Source of the DNA: Mycolicibacterium peregrinum
Lineage (GTDB): Bacteria; Actinomycetota; Actinomycetes; Mycobacteriales; Mycobacteriaceae
Direction of reading: 5' to 3'
Assembly (NCBI RefSeq): GCF_001665785.1
Contig: NZ_LZSO01000041.1
Location: forward strand, 159,357 to 223,356
Length of the DNA: 64,000 bases
Made by a program: the position numbers and the translations under genes. How positions within the stretch are numbered: the first letter of the stretch is position 1; each line of letters begins with the position of its first letter. A model generated the notes under the pieces. It was not told where the DNA came from. It ran no database searches and saw nothing but the letters and a program-made list of their open reading frames with translations. Of this stretch, positions 17,739 to 26,235 are shown piece by piece.

Positions 17739-18232
17739 TGCCGAACGAACCGGGCACCTTGGCCCACACGTTCAGCCGAATGATGTTCCGCGGCATGGAC
17801 AAGATGCGCCATCGCGACGCCTTCGACATCGGTGCACCGACCGGATCGGACTTCACCGGGTTCGAGAACTACCGCCAGATTGTGCTGGTCACCTTCAAGC
17901 GTTCAGGTGAGGCGATGCCCAGCCCGATCAACCACGGTGTGGCCGGCGGCAAGATCTATGTGCGTACCGATCCGTCGACCGGGAAGGTCAAGAGAATCCG
18001 CAACAACCCGAAAGTCCTTGTGGTCGCGAGCAATCTGCGCGGCAAGCCCAGTGGACCCGTCGTTGCCGGCGTGGCGCGCATTTTGCCCGAGGCCGAACAC
18101 GCCCACGCCGAGGCGGTCATCGCCGCCAACTGGAGTGCGCCGATGAAAGTGTTCGAGCGTAGCCTCGACTACGGCAGCCAACTGGCCGGGGTGCCAACGG
18201 CCTACATCGAGATCACGCCCGCGGAGGCGTGA
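17738..18232 (+). CDS. PPOX-class split-barrel flavin/F420-dependent protein
   Basis: 164 aa starting within the sigJ stop (TGATG), so it is translationally coupled to sigJ. The core FENYRQIVLVTFKRSGEAMP, GKIYVRTDPSTGKVKRIRNN and VLVVASNLRGKP are characteristic of pyridoxamine-phosphate-oxidase-like split barrels that bind FMN or F420. The coupling suggests SigJ and this reductase act in one stress response. The substrate is unknown. Confidence 0.8.
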   Translation: MPNEPGTLAHTFSRMMFRGMDKMRHRDAFDIGAPTGSDFTGFENYRQIVLVTFKRSGEAMPSPINHGVAGGKIYVRTDPSTGKVKRIRNNPKVLVVASNLRGKPSGPVVAGVARILPEAEHAHAEAVIAANWSAPMKVFERSLDYGSQLAGVPTAYIEITPAEA

Positions 18233-18235
18233 CGC

Positions 18236-19027
18236 TCACAGGATGTACGGGATCAACGCCTTGCGGTCGGTGGGGTATTCGGGGAACTTCTCCTGGTACC
18301 AGCCGTGGGTGCCCAGCGCCCGGGGAACCAGGTTGCCTGCAGTGATCAGCAGGATCGCGACGCCGGGCAGGGCCCAGGTCAGCAGCGCGAACCCGGACCA
18401 GGCGATGATCTCGCCCAGATACGCCGGGCTGGTGACGAATCGGAAGCCGCCGCCGAAGGGGATCCGGTATTCGGCAGCTCCGGGATTCTTCTTGTCCCGC
18501 AGATTTCGCACGATCGACTCGGAGTTGACCAACAGCGCGAACCCGCACAGGTAGATCACCAACCCCACCAGGAATCGCGGGTCGGTCAGCCACGCGGTGG
18601 TGTACTGCCCGAAGAAGTCATGGCTGAACAGGGTCCCGTTGAGGTAGCCGTGCATGGAGGTGACGAGCATGCCCATCGCTATCACCGAGACGTTGAAGGT
18701 GCCGCGCTTGCCTGGCATCTGGCGGATCGCCAGCGGGAAGAACCAGCCCCGGTTGGCGTAATGCAGCATCCAGATCCCCGCCAGTACCAGGGACGTCGGC
18801 GCGAACCGGTTGGGCCCGGCCAGGTAGCTGATCAAGAACACCACGGTCGCGGGGATTTCCATCAGCCACCAACCGAGCTTCGGATTGAGATTGAGGCCGA
18901 GTTTCGTCGTCGAGAAACGCCCATACGAGCTCTGCGCGAAGAAGCCGCCGATGATCACGAACACGGCGAATGCGAAGGCCGCGGTCAGCACGGTGTCATA
19001 GAACGTGTTGCCGGTGTACCAATGCAT
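18236..19027 (-). CDS. 3-oxo-5-alpha-steroid 4-dehydrogenase-like membrane protein
   Basis: 263 aa with about six membrane segments. The C-terminal half carries steroid 5-alpha-reductase signatures: PFGGGFRFVTSPAYLGEIIAW, ALGTHGWYQEKFPEYP and a C-terminal RKALIPYIL. Family members reduce the delta-4 double bond of 3-oxosteroids or related polyprenoid/acyl substrates with NADPH. Rapid-growing mycobacteria degrade sterols, so a steroid substrate is plausible but unproven. It converges with the split-barrel gene, only 3 nt apart. Confidence 0.8.
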   Translation of the reverse strand: MHWYTGNTFYDTVLTAAFAFAVFVIIGGFFAQSSYGRFSTTKLGLNLNPKLGWWLMEIPATVVFLISYLAGPNRFAPTSLVLAGIWMLHYANRGWFFPLAIRQMPGKRGTFNVSVIAMGMLVTSMHGYLNGTLFSHDFFGQYTTAWLTDPRFLVGLVIYLCGFALLVNSESIVRNLRDKKNPGAAEYRIPFGGGFRFVTSPAYLGEIIAWSGFALLTWALPGVAILLITAGNLVPRALGTHGWYQEKFPEYPTDRKALIPYIL

Positions 19028-19132
19028 GGGCGCTCCTCGCTGAGCAGGTGGTTTCAGCAGCGAAGGCCACTGTTTCTGTAACGTGTTCTACCACCTGGCC
19101 GCATCCTGAAGCCAGCCCCGCTCACTCTGGAG

Positions 19133-19735
19133 TCACTGCTCCTCGCGCGAGCGCTCGTCGGCCCAGGGCACCCGGCACGCATCCCCGGAGTTGAAGCCCT
19201 GCTCGGTGATGCCCAGGGCCGAGTACATCCGCGACCGCATGTTCTCCACCCCGATCTGATACGTCAGCTCGATCACCCCGTCGTCGCCGAAGCGGCGTTG
19301 CAGATCGGCCACCTGCTCGTCGGTGACGGTGTGCGGGTCGGTGGTCATCGCGTTCGCATAGGAGATCGCGGCGCGCTCGTCATCGGTGAACAGCGGTGAG
19401 GTGGCGTAGTCGTCGATCGACTTGAGCCGTTCCACGTCGAGGTTCTCCAGCCGCATCAGCATGGAGCCGAAGTCCACGCACCACGAGCAGCCGACGGTGC
19501 GGGCGGTCCAGAACACCGCGAGCTCGCGAACGGTGGCGGGCAGTTTCTTGGAGCCGCCCTGTAGCAGCATCTCGTGGACGCCGTTGGCGACCAGCAGGCG
19601 CGGATGGTGAGCGGCCACCGCGAACGGCTCAGGCACCTCCCCGAACTGGCGCTTGGCGTACCAGTACATGGCGCGGGTCAGCAGGCCGGCTTGTTTGGGG
19701 GTTACAGCAGGAATTCGTGTCTTGGTCTCGGTCAT
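19133..19735 (-). CDS. Carboxymuconolactone decarboxylase / AhpD-like protein
   Basis: 200 aa. The C-S-W-C pair at ~83-86 within AVFWTARTVGCSWCVDFGSML is the CxxC redox motif of the AhpD branch of the CMD family, suggesting alkylhydroperoxidase-type activity. GRLxNxD-like helices follow (LENLDVERLKSIDDYATSP). No partner peroxiredoxin is adjacent. The 105-bp gap to the membrane protein gene holds no obvious hairpin. Confidence 0.8.
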   Translation of the reverse strand: MTETKTRIPAVTPKQAGLLTRAMYWYAKRQFGEVPEPFAVAAHHPRLLVANGVHEMLLQGGSKKLPATVRELAVFWTARTVGCSWCVDFGSMLMRLENLDVERLKSIDDYATSPLFTDDERAAISYANAMTTDPHTVTDEQVADLQRRFGDDGVIELTYQIGVENMRSRMYSALGITEQGFNSGDACRVPWADERSREEQ

Positions 19736-19818
19736 ACCCGTTAGACGAGACGGCGCCGGAATGTGTGACAGGTCGGGCGGGCAGGGAACCGACGATCAAC
19801 CGTCGGCGTCGTAACTGC

Positions 19819-20667
19819 ATGCCGTTTCTGGGTTCCGAGGCGCTGGCGTCCGGCAAGCTCAACCGGTACCAGCTGCGCACCCGGTATGAGGTGGTGTACC
19901 GGGATGTCTACGTCCCTCGGGGTACGACGCTTACACCGGTCGACAAGGCGGTCGCCGCGTGGCTCTGGTCGGGCCGGCGAGCGACGGTGGCAGGCCTGTC
20001 AGCCGCTGCGCTGCACCGTTCGGAGTGGATCGACGCCAAACACCCCGCCGAACTCAACCAGCCCAGCCAGCACAGGACCGCTGGCATCGTGTTGCACAGC
20101 GACGCCCTCGCCGACGATGAGATCTGCCTGGTGCGCGGCATCAGGACCACGACTCCCCACAGAACGGCCTTCGACCTCGGCCGGCGACGCGGGCTGACGA
20201 CCGCTGTGATTCGTGTGGATGCGCTGCTACAGGCGACTTCCCTGAAGATCCCGGACGTGCAGCCGCTTGTAGTGCGACACAAGGGGATGCGCGGTCTCGT
20301 TCAACTCCGCGAGGTACTCGATCTTGCCGACGACGGTGCCGAATCGCCACAGGAGACCCGGCTGCGTCTGCTGTACACGGAGGCAGGCATGCGTCCGTCG
20401 CACACCCAGATCGACGTCTTCGACGAGTACACCTTCATCGGCCGTATCGACATGGGTTGGCCGGAGTGGAAGGTCGGCGTTCAATACGACGGCATCCAGC
20501 ACTGGACCGATCCGAGACAACGCACCAAGGACATCGACCAGGACGCTGAGTATCGGGCGCTCGGCTGGCGGATGGTTCGGGTGGGTGCCGACTTACTCAA
20601 GTACCGACAGCGCATCGTCATCGACCGCACCCGCCAGGCGCTGCAGGCGGCCGGCGCCCCCTACTGA
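19819..20667 (+). CDS. DUF559 protein (Vsr-like nuclease fold), AbiEi-like N-terminus
   Basis: 282 aa from ATG 19819; the open frame continues upstream but would overlap the divergent CMD gene. The C-terminal half has a DUF559/very-short-patch endonuclease-like core: IDMGWPEWKVGVQYDGIQHW, KDIDQDAEYRALGWRMVRV and conserved Q, D and H residues. The N-terminal half (YRDVYVPRG, TVAGLSAAALH, TTPHRTAFDLGRR) resembles the AbiEi-type regulatory domain. Such proteins are multicopy and of unknown function in mycobacteria. No toxin partner is adjacent. Confidence 0.7.
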   Translation: MPFLGSEALASGKLNRYQLRTRYEVVYRDVYVPRGTTLTPVDKAVAAWLWSGRRATVAGLSAAALHRSEWIDAKHPAELNQPSQHRTAGIVLHSDALADDEICLVRGIRTTTPHRTAFDLGRRRGLTTAVIRVDALLQATSLKIPDVQPLVVRHKGMRGLVQLREVLDLADDGAESPQETRLRLLYTEAGMRPSHTQIDVFDEYTFIGRIDMGWPEWKVGVQYDGIQHWTDPRQRTKDIDQDAEYRALGWRMVRVGADLLKYRQRIVIDRTRQALQAAGAPY

Positions 20668-20673
20668 CGAAAC

Positions 20674-20718
20674 TGAGCTTGTGTTCGAGATTCTCGCAGA
20701 ATCTCGCACACAAGCTCA
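20674..20718. terminator. Long hairpin between convergent DUF559 and sdhB genes
   Basis: TGAGCTTGTGTTCGAGATTC at the left is complementary to the right arm ending 20718. The arms are 21 bp (20674-20694, 20698-20718) with one mismatch and a 3-nt CGC loop. It occupies nearly all of the 68-bp gap, so it is most likely a bidirectional terminator. Confidence 0.8.
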
Positions 20719-20735
20719 GGTTCGAGCAATAGGGA

Positions 20736-21521
20736 TCAGCGCGCGAACATCAGAGCGCGCTTGACCTCCTGGATCGCCTGGGTCACCTGGATGCCACGGG
20801 GGCAGGCCTCGGTGCAGTTGAACGTGGTGCGGCAGCGCCACACGCCGTCGACCTCGTTGAGGATGTCCAGCCGCTCGGCGGCCGCCTCGTCACGCGAATC
20901 GAAGATGAACCGGTGGGCGTTGACGATCGCGGCCGGGCCGAAGTAGGACCCTTCGCTCCAGTACACCGGGCAGCTCGTGGTGCAGCACGCACACAGGATG
21001 CACTTGGTGGTGTCGTCGTAGCGGGCCCGGTCGGTGGCGCTCTGGATGCGCTCCTTGGTCGGCGGGTTGCCGCTGGTGATCAGGTACGGCTTCACGGCGC
21101 GGTAGGCGTCGAAGAACGGCTCCATGTCCACCACGAGGTCCTTCTCCACGGGCAGCCCGCGGATCGGCTCGATGGTGATGGTGAGCTGCTTGCCGGCCTT
21201 CTTGGGCAGCAGGTCACGCATGAGGACCTTGCAGGCCAGCCGGTTCACGCCGTTGATCCGCATGGCATCCGAGCCGCACACACCGTGGGCGCAGGAGCGC
21301 CGGAAGGTCAGCGTGCCGTCCAGGTAGCCCTTTACGTACAGCAGCAGGTTGAGCAGCCGGTCTGAGGGCAGGCAGGGAACCCGGAAGCTCTGCCAGCCCG
21401 CGGCGTCGGGGTTCTCGGGGTTGAACCGGGCGATCTTGAGGGTGACCATGACCGCGCCGTCGGGCACGGGAGGCAGGGGCGGATCGCCGGCTTCCGGCTT
21501 GTCGATGACAGGTGCACTCAT
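20736..21521 (-). CDS. sdhB: Succinate dehydrogenase iron-sulfur subunit
   Basis: 261 aa. The N-terminal [2Fe-2S] ligands are in SCAHGVCGSDAM (~78-88). The C-terminal [4Fe-4S]/[3Fe-4S] ligands are in CILCACCTTSCPVYW (~173-187) and FNCTEACPRGI (~233-243). It transfers electrons from the flavin of SdhA to menaquinone at the membrane. Last gene of sdhCDAB, 3 nt after sdhA, ending at a long hairpin. It corresponds to M. tuberculosis Rv3319 (the Sdh2 complex). Confidence 0.96.
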   Translation of the reverse strand: MSAPVIDKPEAGDPPLPPVPDGAVMVTLKIARFNPENPDAAGWQSFRVPCLPSDRLLNLLLYVKGYLDGTLTFRRSCAHGVCGSDAMRINGVNRLACKVLMRDLLPKKAGKQLTITIEPIRGLPVEKDLVVDMEPFFDAYRAVKPYLITSGNPPTKERIQSATDRARYDDTTKCILCACCTTSCPVYWSEGSYFGPAAIVNAHRFIFDSRDEAAAERLDILNEVDGVWRCRTTFNCTEACPRGIQVTQAIQEVKRALMFAR

Positions 21522-21524
21522 GGG

Positions 21525-23279
21525 TCAGTACTTCCTTTCCATCGGCTCGTACCGGGTCTGGACCACGGGCTTGTAGTCCAGCCGGATGTCGGACAGCAGC
21601 TCGCTGCCCTCCTTGTAGGCCATGGTGTGGCGCATGTAGTTGGTGTCGTCGCGATCGGGGTAATCCTCACGCGCATGGCCGCCGCGGGACTCCTTGCGGT
21701 TGAGCGCACCGACCACGGTGACCTCGGCCAGCTCCAGCAGGAAGCCCAGCTCGATCGCCTCGAGCAGATCGCTGTTGTAGCGCTTGCCCTTGTCGTGCAC
21801 GGTGATTCGGCTGTACCGCTCCTTGAGCGCGTGGATGTCGGTCAGCGCCTGCTTGAGCGTCTCCTCGGTGCGGAACACCGCGGCGTTGTTGTCCATCGAC
21901 TGCTGCAGGGCAGTGCGGATGTCGGCGACGCGCTCGTTGCCGTGCTCGGACAGGATGTCGCCGACCCAGCCGACCACCATGTCGGCCGGGTTCTCCGGCA
22001 GGTCGACGTGGTTGTGGTTGGCGGCGTACTCGGCGGCGGCGATGCCGGCGCGACGGCCGAACACGTTGATGTCCAGCAGCGAGTTGGTGCCAAGGCGGTT
22101 GGCGCCGTGCACCGACACACACGCACATTCACCGGCGGCGTACAGGCCCGGGATGACGTTGGTGTTGTCGCGCAGCACCTGGCCGTGGATCGTGGTCGGG
22201 ATACCGCCCATGACGTAGTGGCAGGTCGGGTACACCGGCACCAGTTCGGTCACCGGGTCCACACCCAGGTAGGTGCGGGCGAACTCGGTGATATCGGGCA
22301 GCTTGGCTTCCAGTACTTCCTCGCCGAGGTGACGCACGTCGATGTAGACGTAGTCCTTGTTCGGTCCGGCGCCTCGGCCTTCGAGCACCTCGAGCACCAT
22401 CGACCGGGCGACGATGTCACGCGGCGCAAGGTCGACGATCGTCGGCGCGTAGCGCTCCATGAAGCGCTCACCCTCGCCGTTGAGCAGGCGGCCGCCCTCG
22501 CCGCGCACGGCTTCGGAGATCAGGATGCCCAGGCCGGCCAGGCCGGTCGGGTGGAACTGGTGAAACTCCATGTCTTCCAAGGGAAGTCCCTTGCGGAAGA
22601 TGATGCCCAGGCCGTCACCGGTAAGCGTGTGGGCGTTGGAGGTGGTCTTGTACATCCGGCCCGAACCGCCGGTGGCGAAGACGACCGCCTTGGCGTGGAA
22701 GATATGAATATCTCCAGTTGCGAGCTCATATGCGATGACGCCGGTGGCCACCGGGCCCGTCGGGGTGTCGGTCAGCGCGATGTCGAGTGCGTAGAACTCG
22801 TTGAAGAACTCCACGTCGTGCTTGACGCAGTTTTGGTACAGCGTCTGCAGGATCATGTGACCGGTGCGGTCGGCGGCGTAGCAGGCCCGGCGCACCGGGG
22901 CCTTGCCGTGATCGCGGGTGTGCCCGCCGAACCGGCGCTGGTCGATGCGGCCCTCGGGCGTCCGGTTGAACGGCATGCCCATCTTCTCGAGGTCCAGCAC
23001 CGCGTCGATGGCCTCCTTGGCCATGATCTCGACGGCGTCCTGGTCAGCGAGGTAGTCGCCACCCTTGACGGTGTCGAAGGTGTGCCACTCCCAGTTGTCC
23101 TCTTCGACGTTGGCCAGTGCGGCGCACATGCCGCCCTGGGCCGCGCCGGTGTGGGACCGGGTCGGGTACAGCTTGGTGAGCACTGCGGTACGGACGCGCG
23201 GACCGGCCTCGACGGCAGCGCGCATTCCGGCGCCGCCGGCGCCGACGATGACGACGTCGTAGCGGTGTTCCTGAATCAT
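21525..23279 (-). CDS. sdhA: Succinate dehydrogenase flavoprotein subunit
   Basis: 584 aa, normal length. FAD Rossmann motif VVIVGAGGAGMRAA (~9-22), the FAD-attachment histidine in TRSHTGAAQGG, substrate loop FHQFHPTGL and the active-site HANRLGTNSLLD-type segment (GANRLGTNSLLD). It oxidises succinate to fumarate in the TCA cycle. Starts 3 nt after sdhD. Confidence 0.97.
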   Translation of the reverse strand: MIQEHRYDVVIVGAGGAGMRAAVEAGPRVRTAVLTKLYPTRSHTGAAQGGMCAALANVEEDNWEWHTFDTVKGGDYLADQDAVEIMAKEAIDAVLDLEKMGMPFNRTPEGRIDQRRFGGHTRDHGKAPVRRACYAADRTGHMILQTLYQNCVKHDVEFFNEFYALDIALTDTPTGPVATGVIAYELATGDIHIFHAKAVVFATGGSGRMYKTTSNAHTLTGDGLGIIFRKGLPLEDMEFHQFHPTGLAGLGILISEAVRGEGGRLLNGEGERFMERYAPTIVDLAPRDIVARSMVLEVLEGRGAGPNKDYVYIDVRHLGEEVLEAKLPDITEFARTYLGVDPVTELVPVYPTCHYVMGGIPTTIHGQVLRDNTNVIPGLYAAGECACVSVHGANRLGTNSLLDINVFGRRAGIAAAEYAANHNHVDLPENPADMVVGWVGDILSEHGNERVADIRTALQQSMDNNAAVFRTEETLKQALTDIHALKERYSRITVHDKGKRYNSDLLEAIELGFLLELAEVTVVGALNRKESRGGHAREDYPDRDDTNYMRHTMAYKEGSELLSDIRLDYKPVVQTRYEPMERKY

Positions 23280-23282
23280 TGG

Positions 23283-23756
23283 TTAACCCCCAATATTCGG
23301 GTCGAAGGTGACCAGGACGTAGGTACCCAGAACCAACGTGAACCCTGTCGCCAGCAGCAGCAGCGAATTCAGGTAGAACTTCGTGACGTTCTTGCGGGCA
23401 TAGTCGCCGATGATGGTGCGCAGGCCGTTGGCCCCGTGGATCATCGCGAGCCACAGCAGGGCCATGTCCCAGATCTGCCAGAACGGGGAGGCCCAGCGCT
23501 GTGCGACGTAGTTGAAGTCGATGCGGTACACGCCGTCCTGCCACATCAGCATGATGAACAAGTGGCCGAGCGCGAGGAACACCAGCGCCAGGCCGGAGAA
23601 CCGCATGAACAGCCAGGCGTACTTCTCGAAGTAGGGGATACCGCGGGGGCGACGGGGTGCGCGCGGGTGGTCCAGTGCGGCCGGCCGGTCGTGCTCGCGT
23701 TCCATCACCGGCGCCGGACGGCCCAACCGCGACTCGCCCGCTCCTGGCGCGCTCAC
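23283..23756 (-). CDS. sdhD: Succinate dehydrogenase membrane anchor subunit
   Basis: 157 aa with three membrane segments (~45-70, ~90-110, ~125-150) after a Pro/Arg-rich 40-residue leader. HGANGLRTIIGDY is the conserved quinone/heme-side motif. The GTG start overlaps the sdhC TGA (GTGA). It anchors SdhAB and helps bind menaquinone. Confidence 0.92.
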   Translation of the reverse strand: MSAPGAGESRLGRPAPVMEREHDRPAALDHPRAPRRPRGIPYFEKYAWLFMRFSGLALVFLALGHLFIMLMWQDGVYRIDFNYVAQRWASPFWQIWDMALLWLAMIHGANGLRTIIGDYARKNVTKFYLNSLLLLATGFTLVLGTYVLVTFDPNIGG

Positions 23757-24169
23757 AGGAACCGCTCCGCCATGTGCATACCGAGAACTCCTAGTGCTGC
23801 GATGAGGACCACGGCAAAGACGCCGACGGCGACCGCGAGCATCTGCCGCTGGTAGCGGGGACCCTGCTGCCAGAAGTCGATGAGGATGACGCGGATGCCG
23901 TTCAGTGCGTGGAAGAGCACCGCGGCGACCAGGCCCATCTCCATCAGTCCGACGATGGGCGTCTTGTACGTCTCGATGACCTCGTTGTAGGCCTGCGGGC
24001 TCACCCGGACCAGCGCGGTATCAAGGACATGTACGAACAGGAAGAAGAAAATCGTGGCACCGGTAATACGGTGTAGTACCCAGGACCACATGCCCGGGTC
24101 ACCCTTGTACAGGGTGCGCCGACGGGTTTTCCTGGGTTGCGGAGCCGGCACCTCCGTCTGAGTACTCAT
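23753..24169 (-). CDS. sdhC: Succinate dehydrogenase cytochrome b556 subunit
   Basis: 138 aa from ATG 24169 (MSTQTEV), with GGAGGG just upstream; an ATG 12 nt earlier is less likely. Three membrane segments. HRITGATIFFFLFVHVLDTA carries the arginine and histidine typical of the SdhC heme/quinone site, and HALNGIR a further one. First gene of the sdh operon, divergent from cdd. Confidence 0.93.
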   Translation of the reverse strand: MSTQTEVPAPQPRKTRRRTLYKGDPGMWSWVLHRITGATIFFFLFVHVLDTALVRVSPQAYNEVIETYKTPIVGLMEMGLVAAVLFHALNGIRVILIDFWQQGPRYQRQMLAVAVGVFAVVLIAALGVLGMHMAERFL

Positions 24170-24299
24170 CTCGCCCTCCAACGTCTTCGGTGGACGTTCG
24201 GGACCTGCCTGTGAATTAGCCCCAAACCTCGGGGCGACTCTAAACCCATTTGTACTGGCGAAGGAATTACGGTTGAGCCGTTCTACCGCAAAATCGCGA

Positions 24300-24318
24300 G
24301 AAAGTTAGGCTTACCTAT
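24300..24318. promoter_or_regulatory. IdeR/DtxR-like iron box between sdhC and cdd
   Basis: GTTAGGCTTACCTAT (24304-24318) matches 13 of 15 positions of the 3' part of the IdeR consensus TTAGGTTAGGCTAACCTAA; over all 19 positions I count about 14 matches. It is 131 nt upstream of sdhC and 66 nt upstream of cdd. Confidence 0.4.
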
Positions 24319-24383
24319 CTTACTGTGCGGGTCGGGAATTGGGGTTTCGGAATGCATTCAGAACCTTTGCCGGGAGTGGCCGC

Positions 24384-24782
24384 ATGACCGTCGATGTTGA
24401 TTGGAACCTGTTGCGTTACAAGGCGATCGAGGCTTTATCCCACGCCTACGCGCCCTATTCGGGCTTCCCGGTCGGGGCCGCCGCGCTCGTCGACGACGGC
24501 CGCGTCGTGACCGGATGCAATGTGGAGAATGTCTCATATGGCCTAGGTCTCTGTGCCGAGTGCGCTGTGGCCTGCGCCCTGCATTCCGGGGGCGGCGGAA
24601 GGCTCATCGCACTGTCGTGTGTGGGCCCGGACGGGGGCGCGTTGATGCCCTGTGGGCGTTGTCGGCAGGTACTGCTCGAGCACGGCGGCCCCGAGTTGCT
24701 CATCGACCATCCGCGAGGCCCGCGGCCGCTGCGTGAGCTACTGCCCGATGCGTTCGGCCCCGACGACCTGGAGCGCAGGTAA
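24384..24782 (+). CDS. cdd: Cytidine deaminase
   Basis: 132 aa. Zinc site residues are in NVENVSYGLGLCAECAVA (Cys and the catalytic Glu) and PCGRCRQ (two Cys), the C-C-C ligand pattern of tetrameric enzymes. Converts cytidine or deoxycytidine to uridine forms in pyrimidine salvage. ATG 24384 follows GGGAG; the open frame upstream is not needed. Followed by deoA, which has its own -10-like element. Confidence 0.95.
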   Translation: MTVDVDWNLLRYKAIEALSHAYAPYSGFPVGAAALVDDGRVVTGCNVENVSYGLGLCAECAVACALHSGGGGRLIALSCVGPDGGALMPCGRCRQVLLEHGGPELLIDHPRGPRPLRELLPDAFGPDDLERR

Positions 24783-24831
24783 GGCCAAGTGGTCCAACAA
24801 CTCCGGGTTACTGGCGAGTAGGTTGACGGCC

Positions 24832-26124
24832 ATGTCGCATCTCGACGCTCCCACCGTCATCCGGACCAAACGTGACGGCGGTGTGCTGTCCGACGCTGCG
24901 ATCGATTGGGTGATCGACGGCTACACCCACGGACGCGTCGCCGACGAACAGATGTCGGCGCTACTGATGGCGATTTTCCTGACGGGCATGGAGCCTGCCG
25001 AGATCGCCCGGTGGACCGCTGCCATGGTCGCCTCCGGGGAGCGGTTCGACTTCACCGACCTGCGCCGCAACGGACAGCCACTCGCCCTGGTGGACAAGCA
25101 CTCCACCGGCGGGGTGGGGGACAAGATCACCATTCCGCTGCTGCCGGTGGTGATGGCCTGTGGGGCCAGTGTCCCGCAGGCGGCCGGGCGCGGGCTCGGG
25201 CATACCGGCGGCACCCTCGACAAGCTCGAGGCGATCCCGGGATTCACCGCCGAGCTGTCGAAAGACCGGATCCGGCAACAACTTCGGGACATCGGGGCGG
25301 CGGTGTTCGCTGCGGGCGATCTGGCGCCGGCCGACCGCAAGATCTACGCACTGCGCGATATCACCGCCACCACCGAGTCGCTGCCGCTGATCGCCAGTTC
25401 GGTGATGAGCAAGAAGTTGGCCGAGGGGGCGCGATCACTGGTCCTGGACGTCAAGGTCGGCCGCGGCGCATTCCTCAAGACCGAGGCCGAATCGCGTGAG
25501 CTGGCAGCGACCATGGTTGACCTCGGCAACGCCAACGGGGTGCCGACGCGGGCCCTGCTCACCGACATGAACTGCCCGCTGGGCCGGACCGTCGGCAACT
25601 CCGTGGAGGTCGCCGAATCACTGGAGGTGCTGGCCGGCGGAGGGCCGTCCGATGTGGTCGCCCTGACCCTGGCGCTGGCCACCGAGATGCTCGATGCGGC
25701 CGGTATCGGTGACTCCGATCCGGCCGAGACCCTGCGGGACGGCAGTGCGATGGATTGCTTCCGTGCGCTGGTGGCGGCCCAGGGCGGGGACCTGACCTGC
25801 CCGCTGCCGATCGGGACGGCCAGCGAGACCGTGACGGCCCCGCGCGGCGGCATCATGGGCGATCTCGACGCCATGGGGGTGGCGCTGGCGGCGTGGCGGT
25901 TGGGTGCCGGCCGTGCCCAGCCGGGTGAACCGGTGCAGTTCGGCGCGGGCGTGCGGATCCACCGCAGGCCGGGGGAGCCGGTCGCCGCAGGCGAGGCGCT
26001 GTTCACCTTGTACACCGACACGCCCGAGCGGCTGCCCGGCGCACTCGCCGAGCTCGACGGAACATGGACGGTCGACGACACCGCGCCCGTGCAGCGGCCC
26101 CTGGTCATCGACCGGATCGGCTGA
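24832..26124 (+). CDS. deoA: Thymidine phosphorylase
   Basis: 430 aa. KHSTGGVGDKITIPLLPVV (~83-101) is the family signature, with phosphate-binding SSVMSKKLAEGA further on. Cleaves (deoxy)thymidine to base and deoxyribose-1-phosphate. TAGGTT at 24819-24824 lies 7 nt before the ATG, so a leaderless transcript distinct from cdd is possible. Confidence 0.95.
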   Translation: MSHLDAPTVIRTKRDGGVLSDAAIDWVIDGYTHGRVADEQMSALLMAIFLTGMEPAEIARWTAAMVASGERFDFTDLRRNGQPLALVDKHSTGGVGDKITIPLLPVVMACGASVPQAAGRGLGHTGGTLDKLEAIPGFTAELSKDRIRQQLRDIGAAVFAAGDLAPADRKIYALRDITATTESLPLIASSVMSKKLAEGARSLVLDVKVGRGAFLKTEAESRELAATMVDLGNANGVPTRALLTDMNCPLGRTVGNSVEVAESLEVLAGGGPSDVVALTLALATEMLDAAGIGDSDPAETLRDGSAMDCFRALVAAQGGDLTCPLPIGTASETVTAPRGGIMGDLDAMGVALAAWRLGAGRAQPGEPVQFGAGVRIHRRPGEPVAAGEALFTLYTDTPERLPGALAELDGTWTVDDTAPVQRPLVIDRIG

Positions 26125-26235
26125 CGCGGCGCCAATCCGTGGACACTCGCGAATAGGCCGGTATTGGTCCGATCGTCATCCGCCACGGTGCGGTTTCACC
26201 GGCACAGCGGCGCCGGTCACGCGCATGATGGGGGC

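Noticed and set aside
19819..20718. Toxin-antitoxin (AbiE) system
   Set aside because: Only an AbiEi-like/DUF559 protein is present; no AbiEii nucleotidyltransferase toxin is adjacent.
21627..23855. A 742-codon open frame on the plus strand, antisense to sdhA and sdhD
   Set aside because: Low-complexity Val/Gly/His-rich translation with no family motif; it mirrors the GC-rich third positions of the real sdhA frame.
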